A stretch of DNA of 38,792 nucleotides from Candidatus Scalindua sp. (GTDB taxonomy: Bacteria; Planctomycetota; Brocadiia; Brocadiales; Scalinduaceae), in contig JAIQZR010000012.1 of the NCBI GenBank assembly GCA_021777035.1, positions 1-38,792 of the forward strand, read 5' to 3'. The notes under the pieces were generated by a model. It was not told the origin of the DNA and searched no databases. It was given only the letters and a program-made list of their open reading frames with translations. The position numbers and the translations under genes were made by a program. Position 1 is the stretch's first letter; the number at the start of each line of letters is the position of its first letter. Shown piece after piece: positions 25,971 to 32,614 of the stretch.

Positions 25971-27773
25971 CTAATCAAAGGAGATTTCATCTATCTCTTT
26001 TTCAACCTTATACGAATCATTTTGAGTATCAATTGTCTTGTCTTTGATAATCCAGAGTTTTCCGGCAGGAACATTTATGAGGATTTCTCCTGTACCAATC
26101 AGTTTTATGTCTCCTTCAAACTTCACCCTTCCCTGAGATTTAGTATTTTCATTTAATAAATTGATGGTTAAAGTCCCTCTGAAATCATCTACGTCTACAT
26201 AAGCGTCGTTAAAAATCTCAAAAAACTCTTTTGAATTTAATATATCTTGATCAACAAAATTGCCTTTTAAGCGGGGATAGTTTTGTGTCGCGTCTCTATC
26301 CGTAGCTATCAATAGTGCCTTTCCATATTTTGTCTCTTTTGTCTGTACTTTAAAAATTGAGGAGAAAAACGCGAAAAAATCATCTCTCTTCCTTGTTGCA
26401 ATATGGTTCCAATGTTGATATTTAGCCTCTTTAGGTCCTAAGATATTAAGAGCCGCATTATTATCAAAAAATGAGACACCATTGGCATCCTGATGTGTTG
26501 TAATAGCGGTAGCTAAAGAGGCTTCAAACAGATAATTAGTAAAACTACCCTTCTCCTTTTTCTTTAAAGCCATGGGAATGTTATCAAAATGAGACAAAAC
26601 ATTTCTGATATTTCCAGTCGCTACGTTTGTATTATACGCACCTCTTGATTCCTCTAGCTGTTTAATATCTGCACCACTTTTTCCCGCAAGTTCGGCTTCA
26701 AATATCTGCGTAATATAATCTCCTGTTACCTTGTTTTTCAGCAAAAAGGAGAATCCTCCTTTTCTTAAGTATTCCCAGACCATAAAGAACGCAATTCTCA
26801 AATTTTTGTATTTTGAGTTTGCGGCTAAAGACCTCATCTCGCTAATTGCGGTTACAAAATGGTTTGCACCCCAATTCAATACAACGGCATTGTCACCATT
26901 ACTAAATATAAAAAATTCTAAATCATCGTCCTTTATTACTTTTTGGATATCTCTATTTCTCAGGCAATATTTGAAACCATGCCCATGTCCACCGGGATAA
27001 CCACCGTTTTCTTCAGAAATGATAAATTCTTCCGGATCATTGTACGCTTTAATCATTGGTAAAAGAGGTTGGACTGTTACTATGACATTTAAATCCTTTA
27101 AATAACCCAACCGATGTTTCAGATATCCTTCAATTGGTTTATATGATTTGGAATTTGCAATTATAGCAACATGCCTGATTCCGGAACAGTAGGCATGCAT
27201 TATCATGCTCTCCACATTAGAAACATAGTTTCCGCCTCTCTCTTTTTTTGCGCTTAAACCTCTAGGTATAAATTCTTCAGAACCGTGATTTTTAAAGAAG
27301 GAATGTAATTCAGGGGAATATAACTCTTTTGTAAAAATATCAAAATCCAATTTTGACAACCTTCGATAGAAAGTCGAATCTGTACCTCCTATTGCAATAA
27401 CAAATATTGTCCTGCTCATAATGGGAAGGTTGTTAAGACTTGTTTCTTCTAAAGGTGTGGTTGGTAGTTCGTCAAGTACCTTAATCGTTTCAATTTCTCT
27501 TAAATGCTCTGTGCTTTCAGAAAGAGTTTCAACGTTGTAATTCTCTATATCCGAATAGGGGTTTGATAAGTTATCGCTGCAGCCATTAATAAGCAAAGTT
27601 AAATAATATGCCCACTCTTCTGCCAGCTCCAGGCCAAAATCGTAACCATCATTCAACTGCAAAATTATCTTGTGGATTATAGAGATAAGTTCACTCTTAC
27701 CTTCAATTCCTTTGTCTAATAATCCTTTGACCGGCAGTTGGGTTCTATCGAACTCTATTTTTATATTCTGCAT
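25971..27773 (-). CDS. UDPGP-family nucleotidyltransferase, probable UTP-glucose-1-phosphate uridylyltransferase
   Basis: 600 residues from ATG at 27773. The core resembles the eukaryote-type UGPase/UAP family: a Rossmann-like start RTIFVIAIGGTDSTFYRRL (121-139), ENGGYPGGHGHGF (255-267) as sugar/nucleotide loop, and FSNGDNAV (290-297) as metal-binding region. Oddity: the usual G-G-x-G-T-R-x-G nucleotide loop is replaced by GGTDSTFYRRL, so catalysis or substrate may differ. A long N-terminal region (1-120) and a C-terminal beta-helix-like part are present. It is divergent from pgi, and glucose-1-phosphate or UDP-glucose chemistry fits. The -35 box of its promoter is a TTG that could be misread as an upstream start. 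Confidence 0.6.
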   Translation of the reverse strand: MQNIKIEFDRTQLPVKGLLDKGIEGKSELISIIHKIILQLNDGYDFGLELAEEWAYYLTLLINGCSDNLSNPYSDIENYNVETLSESTEHLREIETIKVLDELPTTPLEETSLNNLPIMSRTIFVIAIGGTDSTFYRRLSKLDFDIFTKELYSPELHSFFKNHGSEEFIPRGLSAKKERGGNYVSNVESMIMHAYCSGIRHVAIIANSKSYKPIEGYLKHRLGYLKDLNVIVTVQPLLPMIKAYNDPEEFIISEENGGYPGGHGHGFKYCLRNRDIQKVIKDDDLEFFIFSNGDNAVVLNWGANHFVTAISEMRSLAANSKYKNLRIAFFMVWEYLRKGGFSFLLKNKVTGDYITQIFEAELAGKSGADIKQLEESRGAYNTNVATGNIRNVLSHFDNIPMALKKKEKGSFTNYLFEASLATAITTHQDANGVSFFDNNAALNILGPKEAKYQHWNHIATRKRDDFFAFFSSIFKVQTKETKYGKALLIATDRDATQNYPRLKGNFVDQDILNSKEFFEIFNDAYVDVDDFRGTLTINLLNENTKSQGRVKFEGDIKLIGTGEILINVPAGKLWIIKDKTIDTQNDSYKVEKEIDEISFD

Positions 27774-27825
27774 GTATAATTCTCTATTTTTTAAATTTTT
27801 TTGTAAGTCTAATACTCTTAGAGGA

Positions 27826-27854
27826 AGTATAATGAACGTACTTATTTCTTTCAA
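27826..27854 (-). promoter_or_regulatory. Promoter for the UDPGP-like gene
   Basis: On the reverse strand TTGAAA (27854-27849), 17 bases, TATACT (27831-27826). Transcription would start near 27820, about 45 bases before the ATG at 27773. This rules out the in-frame TTG at 27854 as a translation start, since it would be the -35 element itself. Confidence 0.75.
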
Positions 27855-27872
27855 GTTTATTAAACAAAAGGA

Positions 27873-27901
27873 TTAGATTCAGAAGTAGCGTCCGATATAC
27901 A
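27873..27901 (+). promoter_or_regulatory. Possible pgi promoter
   Basis: TTAGAT (27873-27878), 17 bases, TATACA (27896-27901), upstream of pgi in the divergent region. The -10 matches 5 of 6 and the -35 only 3, so the call is tentative. It lies 18 bp from the divergent promoter at 27826-27854, so one regulator could affect both genes. Confidence 0.4.
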
Positions 27902-27933
27902 GAAATTTAGACTTATTACAAGAGGAACTCGAA

Positions 27934-29595
27934 ATGCTGAAGAAAATCAACCCTACGGAAACTCAAAGCTGGAAGAATCTCGTAAATCATTTCAAAGAGA
28001 TGAAGGGTGTTCATATGAAAGATCTTTTTGCCGGAGATCCTGACAGATTTAAAAAATACTCCATTAGATTTGATGGCATTCTTGTAGATTATTCAAAGAA
28101 TATAATTACAGAGGAAACGCTGGAGCTATTACTTAAATTATCCGATGATGTTGGTTTGAGAGACGCGCTTAATAAGATGTTTACTGGAGAAAGAATAAAT
28201 GAGACTGAGGATAGGGCCGTTTTGCATACAGCTTTAAGGAATAGAATAAACATCCCTGTTTGCATTAATGATAAAAATGTAATGCCGGATGTAAATGCCG
28301 TTCTAAGTAGAATGAAAGATTTTTCAGAGAAAATAATTTCTGGAGAGTGGAGGGGGTTTACTAATAAGAAAATTACGGATATTGTAAATATTGGTATTGG
28401 AGGGTCTGACCTGGGGCCTGTAATGGTAACGGAGTGTTTACGTCCTTATGCAAAGGAAGGTCTGGAAGTTAATTTTGTCTCAAATGTTGATGGAACTCAT
28501 ATCACGGAAACTCTGAAACGCCTTGATCCTGAAACCACTCTGTTTTTAATTGCCTCTAAAACTTTTACAACTCAGGAAACGATGACAAACGCGTTTGAAG
28601 CAAGAGAATGGTTCCTGAAATGTGCAAAAGAGCATTCATACGTTGCAAAACATTTTGTGGCATTATCAACAAACACAGAAAAGGTGCAAGAATTCGGAAT
28701 AAATAAGGACAACATGTTCGTATTCTGGGACTGGGTTGGCGGCCGCTATTCACTCTGGTCTGCAATCGGTCTCTCTATAGCGTGCTATATTGGATTTGAG
28801 AATTATGCAGCATTGCTGCAAGGTGCCTTTGAAATGGACAGTCATTTTAGAGATACTCCATTTGAGAGAAACATTCCCGTAATTTTAGCTTTATTAGGAA
28901 TCTGGTATAACAATTTCTTTGGTGCTCAAACTGAAGCAATCCTACCATACGACCAATATATGCATAGGTTCCCTGCATACTTTCAGCAAGGAAATATGGA
29001 GAGTAATGGGAAATTTGTAGACAGAAACGGGGAAAAGGTTAATTATCAGACAGGTCCCGTTATATGGGGAGAACCTGGAACAAACGGTCAACACGCTTTT
29101 TACCAACTAATCCATCAGGGGACAAAAATAATTCCGGCAGATTTCCTTGCACCTGCAATCAGCCATAATCGGATTGGCGAACATCATAATATTTTATTAT
29201 CAAACTTTTTCGCACAGACAGAGGCCCTCTTGAATGGAAAGACAAAAGAAGAGGTCGTCGACGAGTTGAAAAGGGACGGTAAGAGTGATGATGAAATCCG
29301 GAAATTATCTCCTCATAAAATCTTTGAGGGTAACAGGCCAACAAATTCAATTCTGTTCAAGAAATTAACCCCCAGGGTTTTGGGCAGTTTGATAGCAATG
29401 TATGAACACAAGATCTTTGTCCAAGGGGTTATCTGGAATATCTTCAGTTTTGACCAGTGGGGCGTTGAGCTTGGAAAGCAACTGGCAAATAAGATACTGC
29501 CGGAACTTACAGATGATAACCCGATTGAATCCCATGACTCTTCTACAAATGGATTAATAAATGCTTTCAAAAAAATGAGAAAATCAGAAGAGTAA
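27934..29595 (+). CDS. pgi: Glucose-6-phosphate isomerase
   Basis: 553 residues, matching proteobacterial Pgi (about 549). Signatures: [14 protein letters not shown] (sugar-phosphate loop), [22 protein letters not shown], the first Prosite region [26 protein letters not shown] with the catalytic Glu, [18 protein letters not shown] with the catalytic His, and [22 protein letters not shown] with the catalytic Lys. It interconverts glucose-6-phosphate and fructose-6-phosphate. An AGAGGAA site precedes the ATG. It is divergent from the UDPGP-like gene, which together lead gluconeogenic hexose phosphate towards glucose donors. Confidence 0.98.
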   Translation: MLKKINPTETQSWKNLVNHFKEMKGVHMKDLFAGDPDRFKKYSIRFDGILVDYSKNIITEETLELLLKLSDDVGLRDALNKMFTGERINETEDRAVLHTALRNRINIPVCINDKNVMPDVNAVLSRMKDFSEKIISGEWRGFTNKKITDIVNIGIGGSDLGPVMVTECLRPYAKEGLEVNFVSNVDGTHITETLKRLDPETTLFLIASKTFTTQETMTNAFEAREWFLKCAKEHSYVAKHFVALSTNTEKVQEFGINKDNMFVFWDWVGGRYSLWSAIGLSIACYIGFENYAALLQGAFEMDSHFRDTPFERNIPVILALLGIWYNNFFGAQTEAILPYDQYMHRFPAYFQQGNMESNGKFVDRNGEKVNYQTGPVIWGEPGTNGQHAFYQLIHQGTKIIPADFLAPAISHNRIGEHHNILLSNFFAQTEALLNGKTKEEVVDELKRDGKSDDEIRKLSPHKIFEGNRPTNSILFKKLTPRVLGSLIAMYEHKIFVQGVIWNIFSFDQWGVELGKQLANKILPELTDDNPIESHDSSTNGLINAFKKMRKSEE

Positions 29596-29610
29596 TATTT
29601 TAGATTTACG

Positions 29611-29744
29611 CCCTTCGACTCCGCTCAGGGTGACAGAATAGAAGTCGAGATAACAAAAGTAGCGGATCAGGAAGAAGTAAATGCGACACACTGCCTGGCA
29701 AATAAAGTTAAATAAACACCGTAGCCATGAGCGAAGTCGAAGGG
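29611..29744. repeat. Inverted repeat pair, MITE-like, downstream of pgi
   Basis: The plus strand carries CCCTTCGACTCCGCTCAG at 29611-29628 and its near reverse complement at 29727-29744 (16 of 18 matching), about 100 bases apart. This 'cccttcgact-ccgctcaggg' sequence is a common dispersed intergenic repeat. The space between has no ORF that I can support. Confidence 0.6.
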
Positions 29745-29804
29745 TGAGGGAATGGTATAATGACCAGAAAATTACAATATCTGAAACACTAGAGAAATGT
29801 TATT

Positions 29805-30032
29805 ATGTTAAGCAACTATACCGCTAAATATACAAGAATCAACTCCGGTTATATGGGTCAATTAGTTGAGTGGCCGGAGGTGATAACTGAAGGTAAACCC
29901 TTAGACGAATGCAAAGAGATGCTTAAGGACGCATTAAGTGAAATGGTAATTGCGTATCGGAAACTAGGGAAAGGTATTCCTCGAATTTACTCCACAGGCC
30001 AGGGAGTATCATCCTTCTCTTCCGCAAAATAG
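29805..30032 (+). CDS. HicB-family antitoxin-like protein
   Basis: 75 residues. The region YTAKYTRINSGYMGQLVEWP, with TEGKPLDECKEMLKDALSEMV, is the HicB partial RNase-H-like fold. HicB proteins neutralise HicA mRNA interferases. No hicA is adjacent: the upstream side is a repeat. The last about 15 residues (from STGQGVSSFSSAK) lie over the convergent gene at 29987-30205 and look unrelated to HicB, so the original C-terminus with its DNA-binding part may have been replaced. The ribosome site AGAG is weak. An orphan antitoxin or stand-alone regulator. Confidence 0.65.
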   Translation: MLSNYTAKYTRINSGYMGQLVEWPEVITEGKPLDECKEMLKDALSEMVIAYRKLGKGIPRIYSTGQGVSSFSSAK

Positions 30033-30205
30033 CAGAACCGATCCCACGTATATTCTTTCCTGGTTATGGGGCAGCGTAGAGTAATCTTGCTCTCGGTAAT
30101 ATCGGCAACCTCCCAATCTCCCTTTCGTTTTGATCCCTCGATTCTTATCTTCTGGCCAACATGAAACGGATATGATTTGAATATTGTTACCTTATGTTTT
30201 GACAC
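29987..30205 (-). CDS. Small conserved-looking hypothetical protein
   Basis: 72 residues with start GTG at 30205, backed by a strong AAAGGAG site six bases away, which supports that it is real. The sequence (HVGQKIRIEGSKRKGDWEV, RKEYTWDRFCYF) looks like a small beta-barrel, SH3- or KOW-like domain with basic and aromatic residues, possibly nucleic-acid binding. No family recognised. Its 3' end overlaps the convergent HicB-like gene by 46 bases. It lies next to the repeat-bracketed GxxExxY element. Confidence 0.65.
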   Translation of the reverse strand: MSKHKVTIFKSYPFHVGQKIRIEGSKRKGDWEVADITESKITLRCPITRKEYTWDRFCYFAEEKDDTPWPVE

Positions 30206-30252
30206 AGAACTCTCCTTTGAGTAGATATATTACAGACTAAAATTACTAATCC

Positions 30253-30701
30253 TCACACAAAGCCACAAAGAGCACAAAGATTTGTTTTAACAGAGTTCTC
30301 CGTTTATAATTCTCCCTATTCCATCTTTCATCAAGGATTCACCAAAGTTTAGCAGAAAGCCTAACTTGCATCCCGTCAGTCTAAGGTAGGTTAATACTTG
30401 TTTCTTATGTGCTTTTGTGACAGATTCAATCGATTTTAATTCCAAGATCACCTTGTTTTCAATAATAATGTCAGCCCTGAATCCTTCGTCGAATTTTATC
30501 CCGTCATATTCTATTGATACGGGAACTTGTCTTACAACATTCAAACCATTCTTCTTTAGCTCATGAGTTAATGCAACTTCATAAACAATTTCAAAGAGAC
30601 CTGGGCCAAGTTCCTTATGAACTGTAATTGCAGCATCAACGACAACTTTTCCAATTTCATTCTCAGTCATTATTCTTTGTGTTCTTCGTGTCTTTGTGTG
30701 A
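30253..30701. mobile_element. GxxExxY element: gene tightly bracketed by 28-bp inverted repeats
   Basis: Arm 30253-30280 and arm 30674-30701 are inverted copies of each other at 25 of 28 positions (consensus TCACACAAAG.CAC.AAGA). The enclosed gene starts 3 bp inside one arm and stops 6 bp inside the other, so the 449-bp unit is a compact gene-plus-repeats cassette. No clear target-site duplication flanks it. The same arm family occurs at 25307-25396 without a gene. Confidence 0.6.
30287..30670 (-). CDS. GxxExxY protein (PD-(D/E)xK nuclease-like)
   Basis: 127 residues. The name motif G24-L-F-E27-I-V-Y30 is exact, in HKELGPGLFEIVYE. A PD-(D/E)xK-like core follows: D67, E77-L-K79 and Q91-x3-Y95. 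These suggest a nuclease fold, although activity is not established for the family. It is framed by inverted repeats three and six bases away, so it may be the gene of a small mobile unit. No clear ribosome site is visible because the repeat arm occupies the leader. Family membership is firm. Confidence 0.9.
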   Translation of the reverse strand: MTENEIGKVVVDAAITVHKELGPGLFEIVYEVALTHELKKNGLNVVRQVPVSIEYDGIKFDEGFRADIIIENKVILELKSIESVTKAHKKQVLTYLRLTGCKLGFLLNFGESLMKDGIGRIINGELC

Positions 30702-30712
30702 TTAATTTTAAA

Positions 30713-31183
30713 TTAATCAAATTTTGTAGCGTCAATTAAATCTTGTATTCTCTCTGCATGGTCTTTATCAAATCCGACCAGGTTATCAAAGATTCTTGTT
30801 GCTTTCTCGTCTGGTTTATCTGAAGTGGTTTGTTGAAAAAAGAATTCAAGAGATGTCTGTTCCAACTCAAGGGCATAAGAGTACGCGTCTTTTTTGCTGG
30901 GTGCTTTTTTTTTGCATTCTGCTATTTTTTCTTCGAGCTTCTCATTTGTCGCCTTTAGTTCTTTTGTGTCCAGGTCTAGTATCGCATCGGGGAACAAATT
31001 TTGCTCCAAAAGCAATTCAAGTCCGTTTTCCAGGATCTTAGCATGATGTTCCTCTTCTTCACTAAGTGTTTGCCAGAAGAGTTGATTGTCTTTAAAATGA
31101 GTTGCACACAACGTATAAAAGGAAGCAATATTTCGTTCCATTCTGATTGCTTCTTTAAAAAGAGGCGTATACTGGTTCTCCAT
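30713..31183 (-). CDS. Ferritin-like / rubrerythrin-like four-helix protein
   Basis: 156 residues, four-helix arrangement. Helix A has E11 and E16; helix B carries E43-x-x-H46 within SEEEEHHAKIL; helix C has E106/E108; helix D has D139-x-x-H142 in place of the usual E-x-x-H. This resembles rubrerythrin-like diiron domains without the rubredoxin part. The Asp substitution means iron binding should be tested and not assumed. AAGGAG precedes the ATG, 20 bases after the dehydratase stop, so the two are probably one operon. Likely role: peroxide defence or iron handling. Confidence 0.75.
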   Translation of the reverse strand: MENQYTPLFKEAIRMERNIASFYTLCATHFKDNQLFWQTLSEEEEHHAKILENGLELLLEQNLFPDAILDLDTKELKATNEKLEEKIAECKKKAPSKKDAYSYALELEQTSLEFFFQQTTSDKPDEKATRIFDNLVGFDKDHAERIQDLIDATKFD

Positions 31184-31203
31184 AAAAATCTCCTTAATGA
31201 TTT

Positions 31204-31533
31204 CTAACTAACAGGAATTTCATCAATCTTTGCGGCAAGGATGAAATCACTTTCCGTCAAACCGTTAATCTTGTGCGTACACATTGTAATACTAACTTTT
31301 CCCCATGTTAGAAAAATATCAGGATGATGCCCTTGTCCTTCCGCAATATCTCCCACCTTATTTACAAAGGCAAGTGCCTTTATGAAGTTGGGAAACTTAT
31401 ATGTCTTGGTAATATGATGTTCTTCAATCACGTCCCATCCATCTACCTGCTCTTTAAGCTTTTCTAACTCTTCACTCTTTAATGGCGGTACTCCTCCTTT
31501 GCAGGGTACACATTCCTTTTTTGAAAGTGACAT
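31204..31533 (-). CDS. phhB: Pterin-4a-carbinolamine dehydratase
   Basis: 109 residues. The active-site motif H69-H70-P71-D72 lies in AEGQGHHPDIFLTWGKV, with H87 as the third histidine. The N-terminus carries a CxxC (C8-VP-C11), common in bacterial forms. The enzyme dehydrates 4a-hydroxy-tetrahydropterin in recycling; many bacteria without phenylalanine hydroxylase keep it, perhaps in molybdopterin or other pterin metabolism. AAAGGAG precedes the ATG. It is upstream of the ferritin-like gene. Confidence 0.93.
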   Translation of the reverse strand: MSLSKKECVPCKGGVPPLKSEELEKLKEQVDGWDVIEEHHITKTYKFPNFIKALAFVNKVGDIAEGQGHHPDIFLTWGKVSITMCTHKINGLTESDFILAAKIDEIPVS

Positions 31534-31615
31534 CTTAAACTCCTTTCATAATTTTAGGTACTTCCCGTCCGAACGGGTAGTTCACTTATAACTTTAGATC
31601 ACTTTTGATCCCAGC

Positions 31616-32404
31616 CTACATCTGCCCCCTGAGCTTTGCCCAGGTCATTCCTATATACTCATGAATAGCCAGTTCTGCTTTCTGAAGATTCCCAGTATCC
31701 GGGAAAAAAGAGTCCGGTCTTAATCTCTGTTCATCTTTGACACGGTGGCCTATAGGAGATGGGATGGGGTTCATACCAAGACTTTTAAACAGGACCATTG
31801 ATCTTGGTATATGGGAGGCTGTAGTAATTAATACAAATTGTCCACTGCCGACTATGGGTTTAATAAACAGCGCTTCATCTCTGGTGTCCTTTGATTTGGA
31901 CTCAAGAATTATGTCACTCTCCGGAACACCCATTTCCCTTGCAATGCGTGCCATCATTTCAGCCTCGGAAATCGTATCAAAAGCGCCCCCACCTGATAAA
32001 AGTAGTTTTGCGTCTGAGTATTTTCTATATATTCGGATTCCTTCCATCAGCCTTGTCCGTGTACCGGTGTTCATTCGGCTTATTAGTGGCAATTCTGGGT
32101 CTGAGGTATGTCCACCTCCAAGAACGACAACAAATTTTATTGCGGAACCATCTTCCGTGTTTAGTGCAGATGATTGGACTTCCATTTCAAACGAATTGTA
32201 TCTCCTTTCCAGTGGGCGGAGAAGTTTATTTGCAATAAAACTGTAGCTGAACAGAGTCAAAATGACCAGACCGGCTGATACAAATATCTTTCCCGCTCTC
32301 TGTTTAGTTGTGAACCACAACAAGTAAAGACCCGTAAAAGAGAGCAAAAGGCTTATTGGCAGGGGAAATAGAAAAGCCGAAATAATTTTCTTAAGAATAA
32401 ACAT
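31616..32404 (-). CDS. elyC: ElyC-like envelope protein (DUF218/YdcF)
   Basis: 262 residues. Two membrane helices (about 8-30 and 39-58) are followed by the DUF218 domain: VVLGGG, TRLMEGIRIYRKYSDAKLLLSGGG, SEAEMMARIAREMGVP, DTRDEA and ITTASHIPRSMVLF. The two-helix N-terminus and overall length match ElyC, which is linked to envelope biogenesis and undecaprenyl-phosphate use, rather than the shorter SanA/YdcF. The active site is expected in the periplasm. The 82-base gap to the dehydratase gene holds a small CCCGT/ACGGG hairpin. Divergent from mutS across a 210-base gap. Confidence 0.82.
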   Translation of the reverse strand: MFILKKIISAFLFPLPISLLLSFTGLYLLWFTTKQRAGKIFVSAGLVILTLFSYSFIANKLLRPLERRYNSFEMEVQSSALNTEDGSAIKFVVVLGGGHTSDPELPLISRMNTGTRTRLMEGIRIYRKYSDAKLLLSGGGAFDTISEAEMMARIAREMGVPESDIILESKSKDTRDEALFIKPIVGSGQFVLITTASHIPRSMVLFKSLGMNPIPSPIGHRVKDEQRLRPDSFFPDTGNLQKAELAIHEYIGMTWAKLRGQM

Positions 32405-32524
32405 TTAATTTGACCTGTAATAGACAATTTATAAAAATCCATCCTAATGTTAACTATTTACAAAATCAATACTTATTTCCAACAATATTTCTTTCATAGT
32501 AGTGTTAAATACACGGGTTACAAC

Positions 32525-32553
32525 TTGACATTATACGATGGCAGGTGTATTTT
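32525..32553 (+). promoter_or_regulatory. mutS promoter
   Basis: TTGACA (32525-32530), a 17-base spacer, TATTTT (32548-32553). The -35 is consensus. The mutS ATG at 32615 follows at about 60 bases, with AAGGA seven bases before it. Confidence 0.65.
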
Positions 32554-32614
32554 AAGAAGCCGTTATTTGCCGTGGTACTCTGCCCCGGAAAGAGACTGTA
32601 TATAAGGAAATAAT

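Noticed and set aside
31567-31585. CCCGT-CCGA-ACGGG hairpin between elyC and phhB as a terminator
   Set aside because: The stem is only 5 bp and no T-run follows on the minus strand.
31737-32246. A 169-residue plus-strand frame inside the elyC-like gene
   Set aside because: It is antisense to conserved DUF218 motifs and lacks a ribosome site.
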